From Onthomorpha sp937906975 (GTDB lineage Bacteria > Bacteroidota > Bacteroidia > Bacteroidales > P3): a stretch of DNA of 64,000 bases. Positions 51,406 to 60,113 of this stretch are shown here, piece after piece; the stretch's first letter is position 1, and each line of letters begins with the position of its first letter. The notes below the pieces were generated by a model, which made no database searches, was not told where the DNA came from, and worked only from the letters and a program-made list of their open reading frames with translations. The stretch lies in assembly GCA_045614605.1 (NCBI GenBank), contig JAZLDH010000015.1:1-64000 (forward strand), written 5' to 3'. Made by a program: the position numbers and the translations under genes.

Positions 51406-51800
51406 TAAATTAGGATATCTCCTATTATTTTACCGTTTATAGATATTTTATAACTGCCTGCTGTAATATTTCCTATGGTATAGGTAATGTCCTTAGGGCA
51501 AGTACATTTGTTTTCTGAGCTTGATTGTTCTGTTATGGCAATTACATTGTCTTTTATCTCTGCAGTAACGTTTATTTCTCCTTCACAAGAATAGAATCCA
51601 TTGTATTTGTTTATTGTTAGTGTAGAAGTTGAAGCGTGATAACTGAACGATGATTCTTTTTCTGTTATTTTATTATCCGAATTTTGCAAACAATCAGAGA
51701 TTTGATTGATAGTAATTGTTAATTGTGGAGTATTATCTTTACACGATGTGATTGACAATAAAGAGATGAATAATATTATAACAAATCTTATTTTTTTCAT
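51402..51800 (-). CDS. Small lipoprotein of unknown function
   Basis: 132 residues; signal/lipobox FVIILFISLLSITSCKDN. The short mature region is probably beta-rich and has four Cys after the lipobox (SDCLQN, FYSCEGE, ENKCTCPKD). No family recognised. It follows the BspA-like gene by 4 bp on the same strand, so the two are likely cotranscribed. Confidence 0.72.
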   Translation of the reverse strand: MKKIRFVIILFISLLSITSCKDNTPQLTITINQISDCLQNSDNKITEKESSFSYHASTSTLTINKYNGFYSCEGEINVTAEIKDNVIAITEQSSSENKCTCPKDITYTIGNITAGSYKISINGKIIGDILIY

Positions 51801-51804
51801 ATTT

Positions 51805-54303
51805 TTACTTTTTCAATACCACTTTTAATGTTTGTATATCTTCATCAACTGTTAGCTTTAAAGAGTATGTTCCCGAAGGTAGTTCTGATATATCAATAAC
51901 AGATTGATTTTTAAATGAAATCATCAATTGCCCTTGTGCATTTAACACCTCTATTGTGTTTGCTTTTTTACTCAAATAAACTAATCCTCTTGTTGGGTTA
52001 GGATAGCATGTTAGTTTTTCTTTTGAGTCTGCAACTTCTATAGGAGAAAATTTAGCTACATAGCTTTGTCCATTTCCTTTTACGGTTACTTTTCTTGGAT
52101 TTTCTTTTTCTCCATCATTCCATTCTACAAATTGATAGCCATTTGATGGTTCTGCTTTTATAGTAATTACAGTATTTAATTCATAGGCTCCATTTCCATA
52201 AACGCTACCCATCATCTTGTCCTCTGCTTTTACTTCAATGTTATATTTTTCTTCCTCAAATATTGCATAATAAACAACATCTTCTTTTGTTTTGACTATT
52301 CTTGGATTTTCTTTTTTGCCATCATTCCAAGAAACGAATCGGTATCCGTTGTTTGCTTTGGCTGAAATTCTAACTTCTGACAATTCTTTGTAGATTCCTG
52401 TTCCCACAACGCTTCCCATTTTGGTACTTTCTGAGAGAACTTTTATTGATACTTTCTTTTCTTCTTTTGTTTCAACTGTTTCTTTTTTTGGCAGTGTGGT
52501 TTGATTTAAGGCTACTTCATTTTGTGGCAAAGTATCAACATTTATTCGTTGAGGAATTTCTATTCTTTTAGGTTTTTCTTCTTTATAAATAGGATTTGTT
52601 ATTGCAATTTCTGGAAGTGTTAAATTTTCTGTGGTATTAACTGCTATAGGTAGTAATATTTGCTCTGTTGTCTTTGTTGTGTCTATTAATTCTGTATCTA
52701 TTATTACTTCGCTTACCCTTTTTCCTAAGTTTAAAGATAACAAGAAACTATCTTGCACCATTGGCATTGTAATAACTACGTCTTTTGGTAAATTTTTCCA
52801 TGTATTTGAGAATATTTTTAGCGGTTTTATTTTTTTAAATGTTAGGTTTTTTAATTTTCTACAGTCATTAAAAGCGTATTCATTTATAGTTTCAATATTT
52901 TGGTTAAAATAAATAGTTTTTAAATTAGAACATTGTTCAAATGCACCAACACCTATTGTATATAAAGCGGTTGGAAATTCTATTGAGTCTAAGCTATAAC
53001 ATCTATAAAATGAGTAATTGCCTATTGATCTGATATTATTTCCAAAATATACTCTTTCTAATTTAGGACAAGTGTAAAAAACATAATCTCTAACCGTATC
53101 TAAATTTGCAAGATTTATGTTTTTCAAGCTTGAACATTCTGTAAATGCAAATTCTCCTATTTCATTAACTTTTGATAAATCAATCTCTATTAAACTTCTA
53201 CATCTTTCAAATGCGTTTTTCCCTATGTTCTTTACTGATGGCATGTTGATTGATTTAAGACTTGAACAATACTGAAAAGTACAACTTCCTATTGATTCTA
53301 CTGATGGAGATATGTTTATGTATTCTAAACTTACGCAATTAGAAAACACCGCATTACCTATTGTAGTAACAGAACTTGGTATGTTTATGTTTTTTAAATT
53401 TTTGCAATATTCAAAAGCATTATTTTCTATTAACTCTATAGTATTAGGCAAATGCACTGTTTCTAAATTATAACAATATTTGAATAGTGAATTATTTATT
53501 TCTTTTACTGAGTTTGGTATTTCGATAGTTTTTAATGCGATACATGAAGAAAATGATGATGCTCCTAAAAATTCAAGTGAAGTTGGTAAAGTTATTCCTT
53601 CAAGTTTTGTACAAGAAAAGAAGGCTTTATCTTCTATAGTTTTTAAATTATTTGGTATTACAACTTCATATAAACTACGACAAAAAGCAAAGGCCGATTC
53701 TCCTATGCTTTCTACGTTATTTGGTATTTCTATATTTCTTAGTTTCTCACAAGAATAAAATGTGTATGGTTCAATTTTTTGTAATTTTTCTGGTAGTTGT
53801 ATTTGTTCTAATGAGACACAATTTGAGAAAGCATGTCTTGATATTTCTGTTATGGTGTTAGGCAGATTGATGCTTTGTAATTTTCTACAAGATAAAAAAG
53901 CTGATGCTCCTATTTTTTTTAAGTTAGAACTTATTGTTATGGTTCTTAAATTGGAACAGCCTTTAAACGATTCGTCTCCTATAAATAATATGGAGTCTGA
54001 AACTATTACCGATTTCAAATCCATACAATTAGTAAAAGCATTATCTGCTATTGCTGTTACAATGTAATGGATTCCATTATGTGTTACAATATTCGGTATT
54101 ATCAACTCGCCTACTGGTTTTTCATATCCTACGTATGAGGCTCCAACGGTGTTATTCATTGGGGCTGTTACCGAAACTGTCGCTTTATCGTCGTTTATAT
54201 TGTAATATAATATTTGACCTGTCGGAGAAATTTCGCTAAAATCAAATGCTATTGATTTTAAACAAATAAATAAAAAAAAGATTAGTGTAATTATTCTCTT
54301 CAC
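51805..54303 (-). CDS. BspA-type leucine-rich-repeat T9SS surface protein
   Basis: 832 residues: signal MKRIITLIFFLFICLKSIAF, then about 20 LRR_5 repeats of 23 residues (xxxIxIPxSVxxIGxxAFxxCxxL; for example NIEIPNNVESIGESAFAFCR). After about residue 560 there is a Thr/Pro/Lys-rich linker. Two InlB-type B-repeats follow (VVGTGIYKELSEVRISAKA...GYRFVSWNDGKKENPR; VYGNGAYELNTVITIKAEP...YQFVEWNDGEKENPR). A T9SS type A sorting domain is at the end (LTCYPNPTRGLVYLSKK, ELPSGTYSLKL). Likely an adhesin-like surface protein. Confidence 0.92.
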   Translation of the reverse strand: MKRIITLIFFLFICLKSIAFDFSEISPTGQILYYNINDDKATVSVTAPMNNTVGASYVGYEKPVGELIIPNIVTHNGIHYIVTAIADNAFTNCMDLKSVIVSDSILFIGDESFKGCSNLRTITISSNLKKIGASAFLSCRKLQSINLPNTITEISRHAFSNCVSLEQIQLPEKLQKIEPYTFYSCEKLRNIEIPNNVESIGESAFAFCRSLYEVVIPNNLKTIEDKAFFSCTKLEGITLPTSLEFLGASSFSSCIALKTIEIPNSVKEINNSLFKYCYNLETVHLPNTIELIENNAFEYCKNLKNINIPSSVTTIGNAVFSNCVSLEYINISPSVESIGSCTFQYCSSLKSINMPSVKNIGKNAFERCRSLIEIDLSKVNEIGEFAFTECSSLKNINLANLDTVRDYVFYTCPKLERVYFGNNIRSIGNYSFYRCYSLDSIEFPTALYTIGVGAFEQCSNLKTIYFNQNIETINEYAFNDCRKLKNLTFKKIKPLKIFSNTWKNLPKDVVITMPMVQDSFLLSLNLGKRVSEVIIDTELIDTTKTTEQILLPIAVNTTENLTLPEIAITNPIYKEEKPKRIEIPQRINVDTLPQNEVALNQTTLPKKETVETKEEKKVSIKVLSESTKMGSVVGTGIYKELSEVRISAKANNGYRFVSWNDGKKENPRIVKTKEDVVYYAIFEEEKYNIEVKAEDKMMGSVYGNGAYELNTVITIKAEPSNGYQFVEWNDGEKENPRKVTVKGNGQSYVAKFSPIEVADSKEKLTCYPNPTRGLVYLSKKANTIEVLNAQGQLMISFKNQSVIDISELPSGTYSLKLTVDEDIQTLKVVLKK

Positions 54304-54309
54304 AATTTA

Positions 54310-55875
54310 TTACTTTTGAGGAGGGTAATTTATTGAATAGTGCAAACCAACGCTTTCTTTTCGTTGTTCTGCCATTTTTATAATCAAGTAACTATTTGCA
54401 ATTAAGTTTCTTAATTCACATAATTGTGGTGTTAATACAGATTTATTATATAATTCTTCTGTTTCTTCGTAAATTAATTTCATTCTCTTAAATGCTTTCC
54501 TTAGTCTTAAATCACTCCTAACTATTCCTACATAATTAGTCATAATTTGTTGTACTTCTTTTCTTGATTGAGTTACAAGACTTAATTCTTCATTCAATAC
54601 CATTCCTTCCGCATTCCAATCTGGAACTTCATCACAAAAACTTGTTGTCGGTATTCGTTTTACTGAGTCTAAAAACGCTCTATGAGAATAGACTAAGGAT
54701 TCTAATAAGGAGTTTGAGGCTAATCTATTTGCTCCATGCAAGCCTGTGCAAGAACACTCACCTGAAGCATATAAGTTAGAAATGCTTGTGCGAGAATATT
54801 GATCTACTTCTATTCCTCCACAACAATAATGCGCAGCAGGAATTATAGGTATCATCTCTTTTGTAATGTTAATTCCTATTTCTAAACACTTTGCATAAAT
54901 GTTAGGAAAGTGTCGCATTATTTCTTCTTTGCTAATCCCTCTGCAATCTAAATACTCATGCTCATCTCCTCGTTTTGTCATTTCCGCATTTACTGCACGA
55001 GCAACAATATCTCTTGGTGCTAAAGAGCCTCTTTTGTCGTATTTTTCCATAAAAGATTCTCCTGCCATATTTTTTAGCACACCTCCTGCTCCTCGCATCG
55101 CTTCTGTTATTAAGAATGATGGCTTTTCTCTTGGATTAAACAAAGATGTAGGATGGAATTGCACAAACTCCATGTGTCTAAGCTTACCTTTGGCTCTATG
55201 AACCATTGCTTGCCCATCTCCTGTTGCTACTAAAGGAGATGTTGTTGTAGAATAGACATTACCATTCCCGCCTGTACACAACATTGTTACTTTAGAAAGG
55301 TAAGTATCTATTGTATTTGTTTTCTTGTCTAAAACGTATGCTCCAAAACATTTAATGTCATCACATCTTTTATTTACTTCTTCTCCTAAATGATGTTGAG
55401 TAATAATATCAATTGCATATTGATTTTCTTTTAAAATGACATTAGGATGAGAGCGAACTTTCTCCAATAAGGCTCTTTCTATTTCAAAACCTGTATTGTC
55501 GCGATGATGTAAAATTCTATATTCAGAATGTCCTCCCTCTTTTGCTAAATCGTAAACTCCTGTTTGCTTTTTATCAAAATTAGTCCCCCATTCTATTAGT
55601 TCTTTTATTCTATCAGTAGATTCTGTTATGGTAATTTTTACGCTTTCTAAATCACAAAGACCAGCTCCTGCTATTAATGTATCGTTAATATGCTTTTCAT
55701 AAGAATCATTATCGTACATTACAGCAGCAATGCCTCCTTGTGCATATTTTGTTGAGCACTCAGAAGCATCTGACTTTGTTAAAATACAAACCTTTCCGTA
55801 ATCTGCGACTTTTAACGCATAACTCAATCCAGCTATTCCTGAACCTATTACCAAAAAATCTACTTTAAATCTCAT
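54310..55875 (-). CDS. nadB: L-aspartate oxidase
   Basis: 521 residues; N-terminal FAD motif LVIGSGIAGLSYALKVADYGKVCILTK. STKYAQGGIAAVMYDNDSYEKH and LCTGGNGNVYSTTTSPLVATGDG are characteristic, as is HPTSLFNPREKPSFLITEAMRGAGG. The segment SGECSCTGLHGANRLASNSLLE is canonical for succinate dehydrogenase/aspartate oxidase. It oxidises aspartate to iminoaspartate for NAD synthesis, with fumarate or oxygen as acceptor. It is the last gene after atpG (7-bp gap). nadA and nadC are not in the window. Confidence 0.93.
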   Translation of the reverse strand: MRFKVDFLVIGSGIAGLSYALKVADYGKVCILTKSDASECSTKYAQGGIAAVMYDNDSYEKHINDTLIAGAGLCDLESVKITITESTDRIKELIEWGTNFDKKQTGVYDLAKEGGHSEYRILHHRDNTGFEIERALLEKVRSHPNVILKENQYAIDIITQHHLGEEVNKRCDDIKCFGAYVLDKKTNTIDTYLSKVTMLCTGGNGNVYSTTTSPLVATGDGQAMVHRAKGKLRHMEFVQFHPTSLFNPREKPSFLITEAMRGAGGVLKNMAGESFMEKYDKRGSLAPRDIVARAVNAEMTKRGDEHEYLDCRGISKEEIMRHFPNIYAKCLEIGINITKEMIPIIPAAHYCCGGIEVDQYSRTSISNLYASGECSCTGLHGANRLASNSLLESLVYSHRAFLDSVKRIPTTSFCDEVPDWNAEGMVLNEELSLVTQSRKEVQQIMTNYVGIVRSDLRLRKAFKRMKLIYEETEELYNKSVLTPQLCELRNLIANSYLIIKMAEQRKESVGLHYSINYPPQK

Positions 55876-55882
55876 AAATCTA

Positions 55883-56755
55883 CTATTTCAAAGCTTCTGC
55901 ACCACTACATATTTCTATTATCTCATTAGTAATAGATGCTTGTCGTGCTTTATTATAAGTAAGTTTAAGATCTTTTAATAGATTTGTAGCATTATCTGTT
56001 GCTTTATGCATTGAAGTCATTCTCGCTCCATGTTCAGAAGCCGAAGAATCTAAGAAACATTTAAATAGTTGTGTCTTTAATGATTGTGGAATTATAGAAT
56101 TTATTATTTCTACCTTAGAAGGTTCAAAAATATAATCATTGTTTATATTAGAAGCGCTTTGTTCTAAAACAATAGGAAGAAAAGTTTCATAAGTTAGTAT
56201 TTGAGTAGAAGCATTCTTAAATTGATTATAGATTATCTCTACTTTATCATATTTTTTATTTAAAAATTCTTCAACTATAACCTCACTCTCTTTTGAAACA
56301 TTATCAAAGGATAAACTATCCCATATATCGTCATTATCTCCTATGTACTCAATAAGATTATTTTGTTTTTTGAAAAAGTCTGTTCCTTTTTTACCAAAAG
56401 TCTTCACATACACTTTGGTATCTGGATTAGCTGTTTTGTAGTATTCTATTCTTTGATTTGTAGCTTTTATAACGTTTGAGTTAAATGTAGAGCACAAACC
56501 TTTATTACTTGTTAATACCACAATCAGAACATTATTCAATACTTTTGATTGTCTTGCAAGAGGCAATTCATTCTTTTCACTACCACAAAGATTTTGTATT
56601 ATTTCAGTCATCTTTGCAGAGTATGGTCTTAACTTCAAAATTGCGTTTTGAGATTTACGCAATTTTGAAGCTGAAACCATTTTCATAGCACTCGTTATCT
56701 GTTGAGTTGAACTAACAGAAGCTATTCTTGTTCTAATTTCTTTAAGATTAGCCAT
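55883..56755 (-). CDS. atpG: ATP synthase F1 subunit gamma
   Basis: 290 residues, the central rotor shaft. N-terminus ANLKEIRTRIASVSSTQQITSAMKMVSASKLRKSQ and C-terminus ARMTSMHKATDNATNLLKDLKLTYNKARQASITNEIIEI are the conserved antiparallel coiled coil. It is 8 bp after atpA. Confidence 0.95.
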   Translation of the reverse strand: MANLKEIRTRIASVSSTQQITSAMKMVSASKLRKSQNAILKLRPYSAKMTEIIQNLCGSEKNELPLARQSKVLNNVLIVVLTSNKGLCSTFNSNVIKATNQRIEYYKTANPDTKVYVKTFGKKGTDFFKKQNNLIEYIGDNDDIWDSLSFDNVSKESEVIVEEFLNKKYDKVEIIYNQFKNASTQILTYETFLPIVLEQSASNINNDYIFEPSKVEIINSIIPQSLKTQLFKCFLDSSASEHGARMTSMHKATDNATNLLKDLKLTYNKARQASITNEIIEICSGAEALK

Positions 56756-56763
56756 AAAAATAA

Positions 56764-58344
56764 CTATGCTTTATATTTTCTACTTATGTCTTTTGCTATA
56801 CTTTCCAACTTGCTCATAATTTGATCGTCTAGTTTACCTGCAGCTAATGCATTCAACATATCTTTTTCATTATTTTCAAGATGGAATATAAATTCTTCTT
56901 CGAAGTTTTTAACCTTATTTGTTGGAACATCTCTCAACCAACCATTAGTTCCACAAGCAATAATAGCCACTTGATGTTCAACTTTCATTGGTGAGTATTG
57001 AGCTTGCTTTAATATTTCAACATTGCGTTTACCTTTTTCCAATACGAACTTAGTTGCCGCATCAAGGTCAGAACCAAATTTAGAGAAAGCTTCCAATTCA
57101 CGATATTGTGCTTGGTCTAACTTTAATGTTCCAGATACTTTCTTCATAGACTTGATTTGAGCCTTACCTCCAACACGAGAAACAGAGATACCAACGTTGA
57201 TAGCAGGTCTAATACCAGCATTAAACAAGTTTGTTTCTAGGAATATCTGTCCATCTGTAATTGAGATAACGTTAGTTGGAATATAAGCCGAAACGTCCCC
57301 TGCTTGAGTCTCAATAATAGGAAGAGCAGTCAAAGAACCACCACCTTTTACAAGATGTTTTATGCTTTCAGGTAAGTCATTCATATTCTTTGCAACATTA
57401 TCTTCATTAATTATCTTACCTGCTCTTTCCAATAATCTTGAGTGTAAGTAGAACACGTCTCCTGGATAAGCCTCACGTCCTGGCGGACGTCTCAATAATA
57501 GAGACACTTCACGATAAGCAACAGCTTGTTTACTTAAATCATCATAAACAACCAAAGCAGCACGTCCTGTATCTCTAAAATACTCTCCTATTGCAGCACC
57601 CGCAAATGGTGCATAGAACTGCATAGCAGCAGAATCAGATGCTGTTGCAGCCAATACAATAGTGTAGGCCATTGCACCTTTTTCTGTCAAAGTTCTAACT
57701 ATGTTTGCAACTGTAGAGCCTTTTTGTCCACAAGCAACATAAATACAATAAACTGGTTCACCTTTATCGTAAAACTCTTTTTGATTCAATATAGTATCTA
57801 TCGCGATAGCAGTTTTACCTGTTTGTCTATCACCGATAATCAACTCTCTTTGTCCTCTTCCGATAGGAATCATAGAGTCAACCGCTTTCAAACCTGTTTG
57901 TAAAGGTTCTTCAACTGGTTGTCTATAAATAACACCTGGAGCTTTTCTTTCAAGAGGCATTTCAAACAAATCTCCCGAAATTGCTCCTTTACCATCTATA
58001 GGTTCTCCTATAGTATTAATTACTCTACCTAATAAACCTTCCCCTACCTTTATAGATGCAATTCTTTTTGTTCTTTTAACGGTATCACCTTCATTTATTG
58101 ATTCTGATTCCCCTAAAATCACAACCCCTACATTATCTTCTTCAAGGTTTTGAACTATTGCTTGAACACCATTATCGAACTCTACCAACTCCCCTGCTTG
58201 CACGTTCATTAAACCATAAACTCTCGCAATTCCATCACCTACTGTCAAAACGGTACCAACCTCTTCCAATGTAGCTTCCAAATTAGCATTTGAAAGTTGC
58301 TGGCGTAATATCGCTGTTATTTCCGATGGTTTTATTTCTGCCAT
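56764..58344 (-). CDS. atpA: ATP synthase F1 subunit alpha
   Basis: 526 residues. The non-catalytic P-loop is GDRQTGKTA near residue 171. Other motifs are AVDSMIPIGRGQRELIIGDR, VVYDDLSKQAVAYREVSLLLRRPPGREAYPGDVF and the signature PAINVGISVSRVGG. Length is normal. It sits between atpH and atpG. Confidence 0.97.
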   Translation of the reverse strand: MAEIKPSEITAILRQQLSNANLEATLEEVGTVLTVGDGIARVYGLMNVQAGELVEFDNGVQAIVQNLEEDNVGVVILGESESINEGDTVKRTKRIASIKVGEGLLGRVINTIGEPIDGKGAISGDLFEMPLERKAPGVIYRQPVEEPLQTGLKAVDSMIPIGRGQRELIIGDRQTGKTAIAIDTILNQKEFYDKGEPVYCIYVACGQKGSTVANIVRTLTEKGAMAYTIVLAATASDSAAMQFYAPFAGAAIGEYFRDTGRAALVVYDDLSKQAVAYREVSLLLRRPPGREAYPGDVFYLHSRLLERAGKIINEDNVAKNMNDLPESIKHLVKGGGSLTALPIIETQAGDVSAYIPTNVISITDGQIFLETNLFNAGIRPAINVGISVSRVGGKAQIKSMKKVSGTLKLDQAQYRELEAFSKFGSDLDAATKFVLEKGKRNVEILKQAQYSPMKVEHQVAIIACGTNGWLRDVPTNKVKNFEEEFIFHLENNEKDMLNALAAGKLDDQIMSKLESIAKDISRKYKA

Positions 58345-58359
58345 ATCTATCGTTATTTT

Positions 58360-58917
58360 TTAGAATATTCTTTCGTATATATTCTTGTTAAATTCCTTTT
58401 TTAATTTTGTTATTTGCTTACTAAAACTTGCATCATATTGTTTTCCTTCAACTGTCAAAGAAAATCCACCCAACAATTTAGGATTAACAAATAATTGCAA
58501 ATCTATTTTAGAAGACAATTTCTCTTCAATTTCTCTTCTGATTTCACTTACTATTACCTCATCTAATATTTGAGCCGTAGTGAACCTAACAGTCTTTATG
58601 TGATTAAACTCTTTATACAATTCTGTATATCTATCTGCTATTTCAAACAAGAATACATCTCTTCTTTTTGAAACCAACAATTCAATAAAAAGAACTGATA
58701 TTTGTTCAATCTTATCAGCAAAAATATCATGGATAATATTTTTCTTTTTTGAAGGCTTAATAACTGGGTTTTTTAAAATAGCCTTCAACTGAGGAGATTC
58801 TTCGCAAACCTTCTTAATTAATAGCATATCCTCATAAACTTTATCGATCACACCATTTTCTTGTGCGAGATCAAACAAAGATTGAGCATAACGAGTTTGT
58901 AATTTAAAACTATTCAT
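58360..58917 (-). CDS. atpH: ATP synthase F1 subunit delta
   Basis: 185 residues; OSCP/delta family with RYAQSLFDLAQENG near the N-terminus, LIELLVSKRRDVFLFEIADRYTELY and the C-terminal LLGGFSLTVEGKQYDASFSKQITKL. It links F1 to the peripheral stalk. It is placed between atpF and atpA. Confidence 0.93.
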   Translation of the reverse strand: MNSFKLQTRYAQSLFDLAQENGVIDKVYEDMLLIKKVCEESPQLKAILKNPVIKPSKKKNIIHDIFADKIEQISVLFIELLVSKRRDVFLFEIADRYTELYKEFNHIKTVRFTTAQILDEVIVSEIRREIEEKLSSKIDLQLFVNPKLLGGFSLTVEGKQYDASFSKQITKLKKEFNKNIYERIF

Positions 58918-58919
58918 TA

Positions 58920-59414
58920 TTATTTAAGGTTTATTTCTGACATTCTCTTACTGATTATTTCATTACTCTTTTCCTTATCAGAAAGTTCATGTCCTAAAAG
59001 GTCTTCTGCTATTTCAATAGAAAGATGAGCTATTTGATTCTTCAAATCAGTCATAGCGTGCAACTTTTCGTATTCAATATTCTCACGTGCTGCAACAACT
59101 ATTCTTTGAGCCTCTTTTTGAGCTTGATCTTTCGCCTCTTCAATCATCTTTTCTTTAAGCTCCTTAGTTTGTTTTAGCATCAAATCTCTTTCCTTTTGAG
59201 CCTCAATCAACAATTTCTCATTACCTACTTGCAATTGTTTCATTTCTTCTCTTGCAGTAGCAGCTTCTTCCAATGATTTTTTGATTTGCTCCTCTCTTTT
59301 ATTCATCATATCAATAACTATCGGCCAACCGAATTTCCATAAAACGAACAAAAGAACCCCAAAGGTTAGAGTCATCCAAAATAAAAGACCAATATCAGGT
59401 GTTAATAGTCCCAT
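58920..59414 (-). CDS. atpF: ATP synthase F0 subunit b
   Basis: 164 residues; one N-terminal membrane helix (LLFWMTLTFGVLLFVLWKFGW) followed by a long charged coiled coil (EEQIKKSLEEAATAREEMKQL...). This is the peripheral stalk dimer subunit. It is 2 bp from atpH and 83 bp after atpE. Confidence 0.95.
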   Translation of the reverse strand: MGLLTPDIGLLFWMTLTFGVLLFVLWKFGWPIVIDMMNKREEQIKKSLEEAATAREEMKQLQVGNEKLLIEAQKERDLMLKQTKELKEKMIEEAKDQAQKEAQRIVVAARENIEYEKLHAMTDLKNQIAHLSIEIAEDLLGHELSDKEKSNEIISKRMSEINLK

Positions 59415-59497
59415 ATATATTATAATGTTAAATTTTCTTCAATAAAACATAGCAACAAAACCAATCGTCATGTTGCTATGTTATAATTTTCTGTTTG

Positions 59498-59758
59498 TTA
59501 CTTCATTAATATAACCAACAAACAAACCACATTAGCAAACAAAGCAACAGCTTCAACTAACGCAGCTGCAATAATCATATTAGAACGAATATCTCCTGTT
59601 GCTTCAGGTTGACGAGCAATAGCGTCCATTCCGTTACGTCCGATATTTCCAATACCAATACCTGCACCAACAGCAGCAATACCTGCTCCGATACCAGCTA
59701 AACCATAACCTATTGTTGGGTTAGCTACAGCTTCTAATAATAATGATAAAGATGTCAT
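59498..59758 (-). CDS. atpE: ATP synthase F0 subunit c
   Basis: 86 residues; two helices joined by a polar loop ARQPEATGD (the canonical RQP). The ion-binding glutamate is in AALVEAVALFANVV. No Gln in helix 1 or Ser/Thr after the Glu is seen at the usual sodium-ligand places, so proton specificity is more likely than sodium. It is first in this gene block. atpB, which normally precedes it, is absent here. Confidence 0.95.
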   Translation of the reverse strand: MTSLSLLLEAVANPTIGYGLAGIGAGIAAVGAGIGIGNIGRNGMDAIARQPEATGDIRSNMIIAAALVEAVALFANVVCLLVILMK

Positions 59759-59824
59759 AATAATTAATTTTTGTTATTTTAATTTAGTTTTATTTTTTCT
59801 ATAAAATCACTTTAAAAGTGCGTT

Positions 59825-59832
59825 CAAAGTTA
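59825..59832 (-). promoter_or_regulatory. -7 promoter box before atpE
   Basis: The minus strand reads TAACTTTG, matching TAnnTTTG, 67 bp upstream of the atpE start. TTTG-like bases (59852-59849) lie about 16 bp upstream of it. This indicates that the block begins with atpE and is not continued from an upstream atpB. Confidence 0.5.
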
Positions 59833-59967
59833 TAATTTTTTTTGCATACAAAAGAGAAAAAAATAAAAAAAATACCGCATATTATTAAAAATCACTATCT
59901 ATCAGTCAATTACAAAACACAAGTAAAAGTTTTCTAAGAAAAATATTGTAGAAATTAAACAAAGACG

Positions 59968-59975
59968 TATCTTTG
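59968..59975 (+). promoter_or_regulatory. -7 promoter box of tRNA-Lys
   Basis: TATCTTTG matches TAnnTTTG. ATTG (59945-59948) lies 19 bp upstream in place of TTTG. The tRNA starts 28 bp downstream. Confidence 0.65.
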
Positions 59976-60002
59976 CACTCGCAAAATCAAAGATTTAGCA
60001 AT

Positions 60003-60075
60003 GTCTTCGTAGCTCAGCTGGTAGAGCAATTGACTCTTAATCAATGGGTCCAGGGTTCGAGTCCCTGCGAGGACA
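60003..60075 (+). tRNA. tRNA-Lys (CTT)
   Basis: The acceptor GTCTTCG (60003-60009) pairs with CGAGGAC (60068-60074), with one G-T pair. The anticodon stem ATTGA/TCAAT holds the loop CTCTTAA, giving CTT. D-arm and T-arm are canonical. An overlapping open frame beginning at 59973 runs through this tRNA and is spurious there. Confidence 0.97.
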
Positions 60076-60113
60076 CTATTTTCCTCGCAATTCAAATTTG
60101 CGAAATCATTCTT

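Noticed and set aside
59973..60113. N-terminal extension of the amidohydrolase frame
   Set aside because: This part of the open frame is the promoter box and tRNA-Lys sequence; family similarity starts at ATG 60114.
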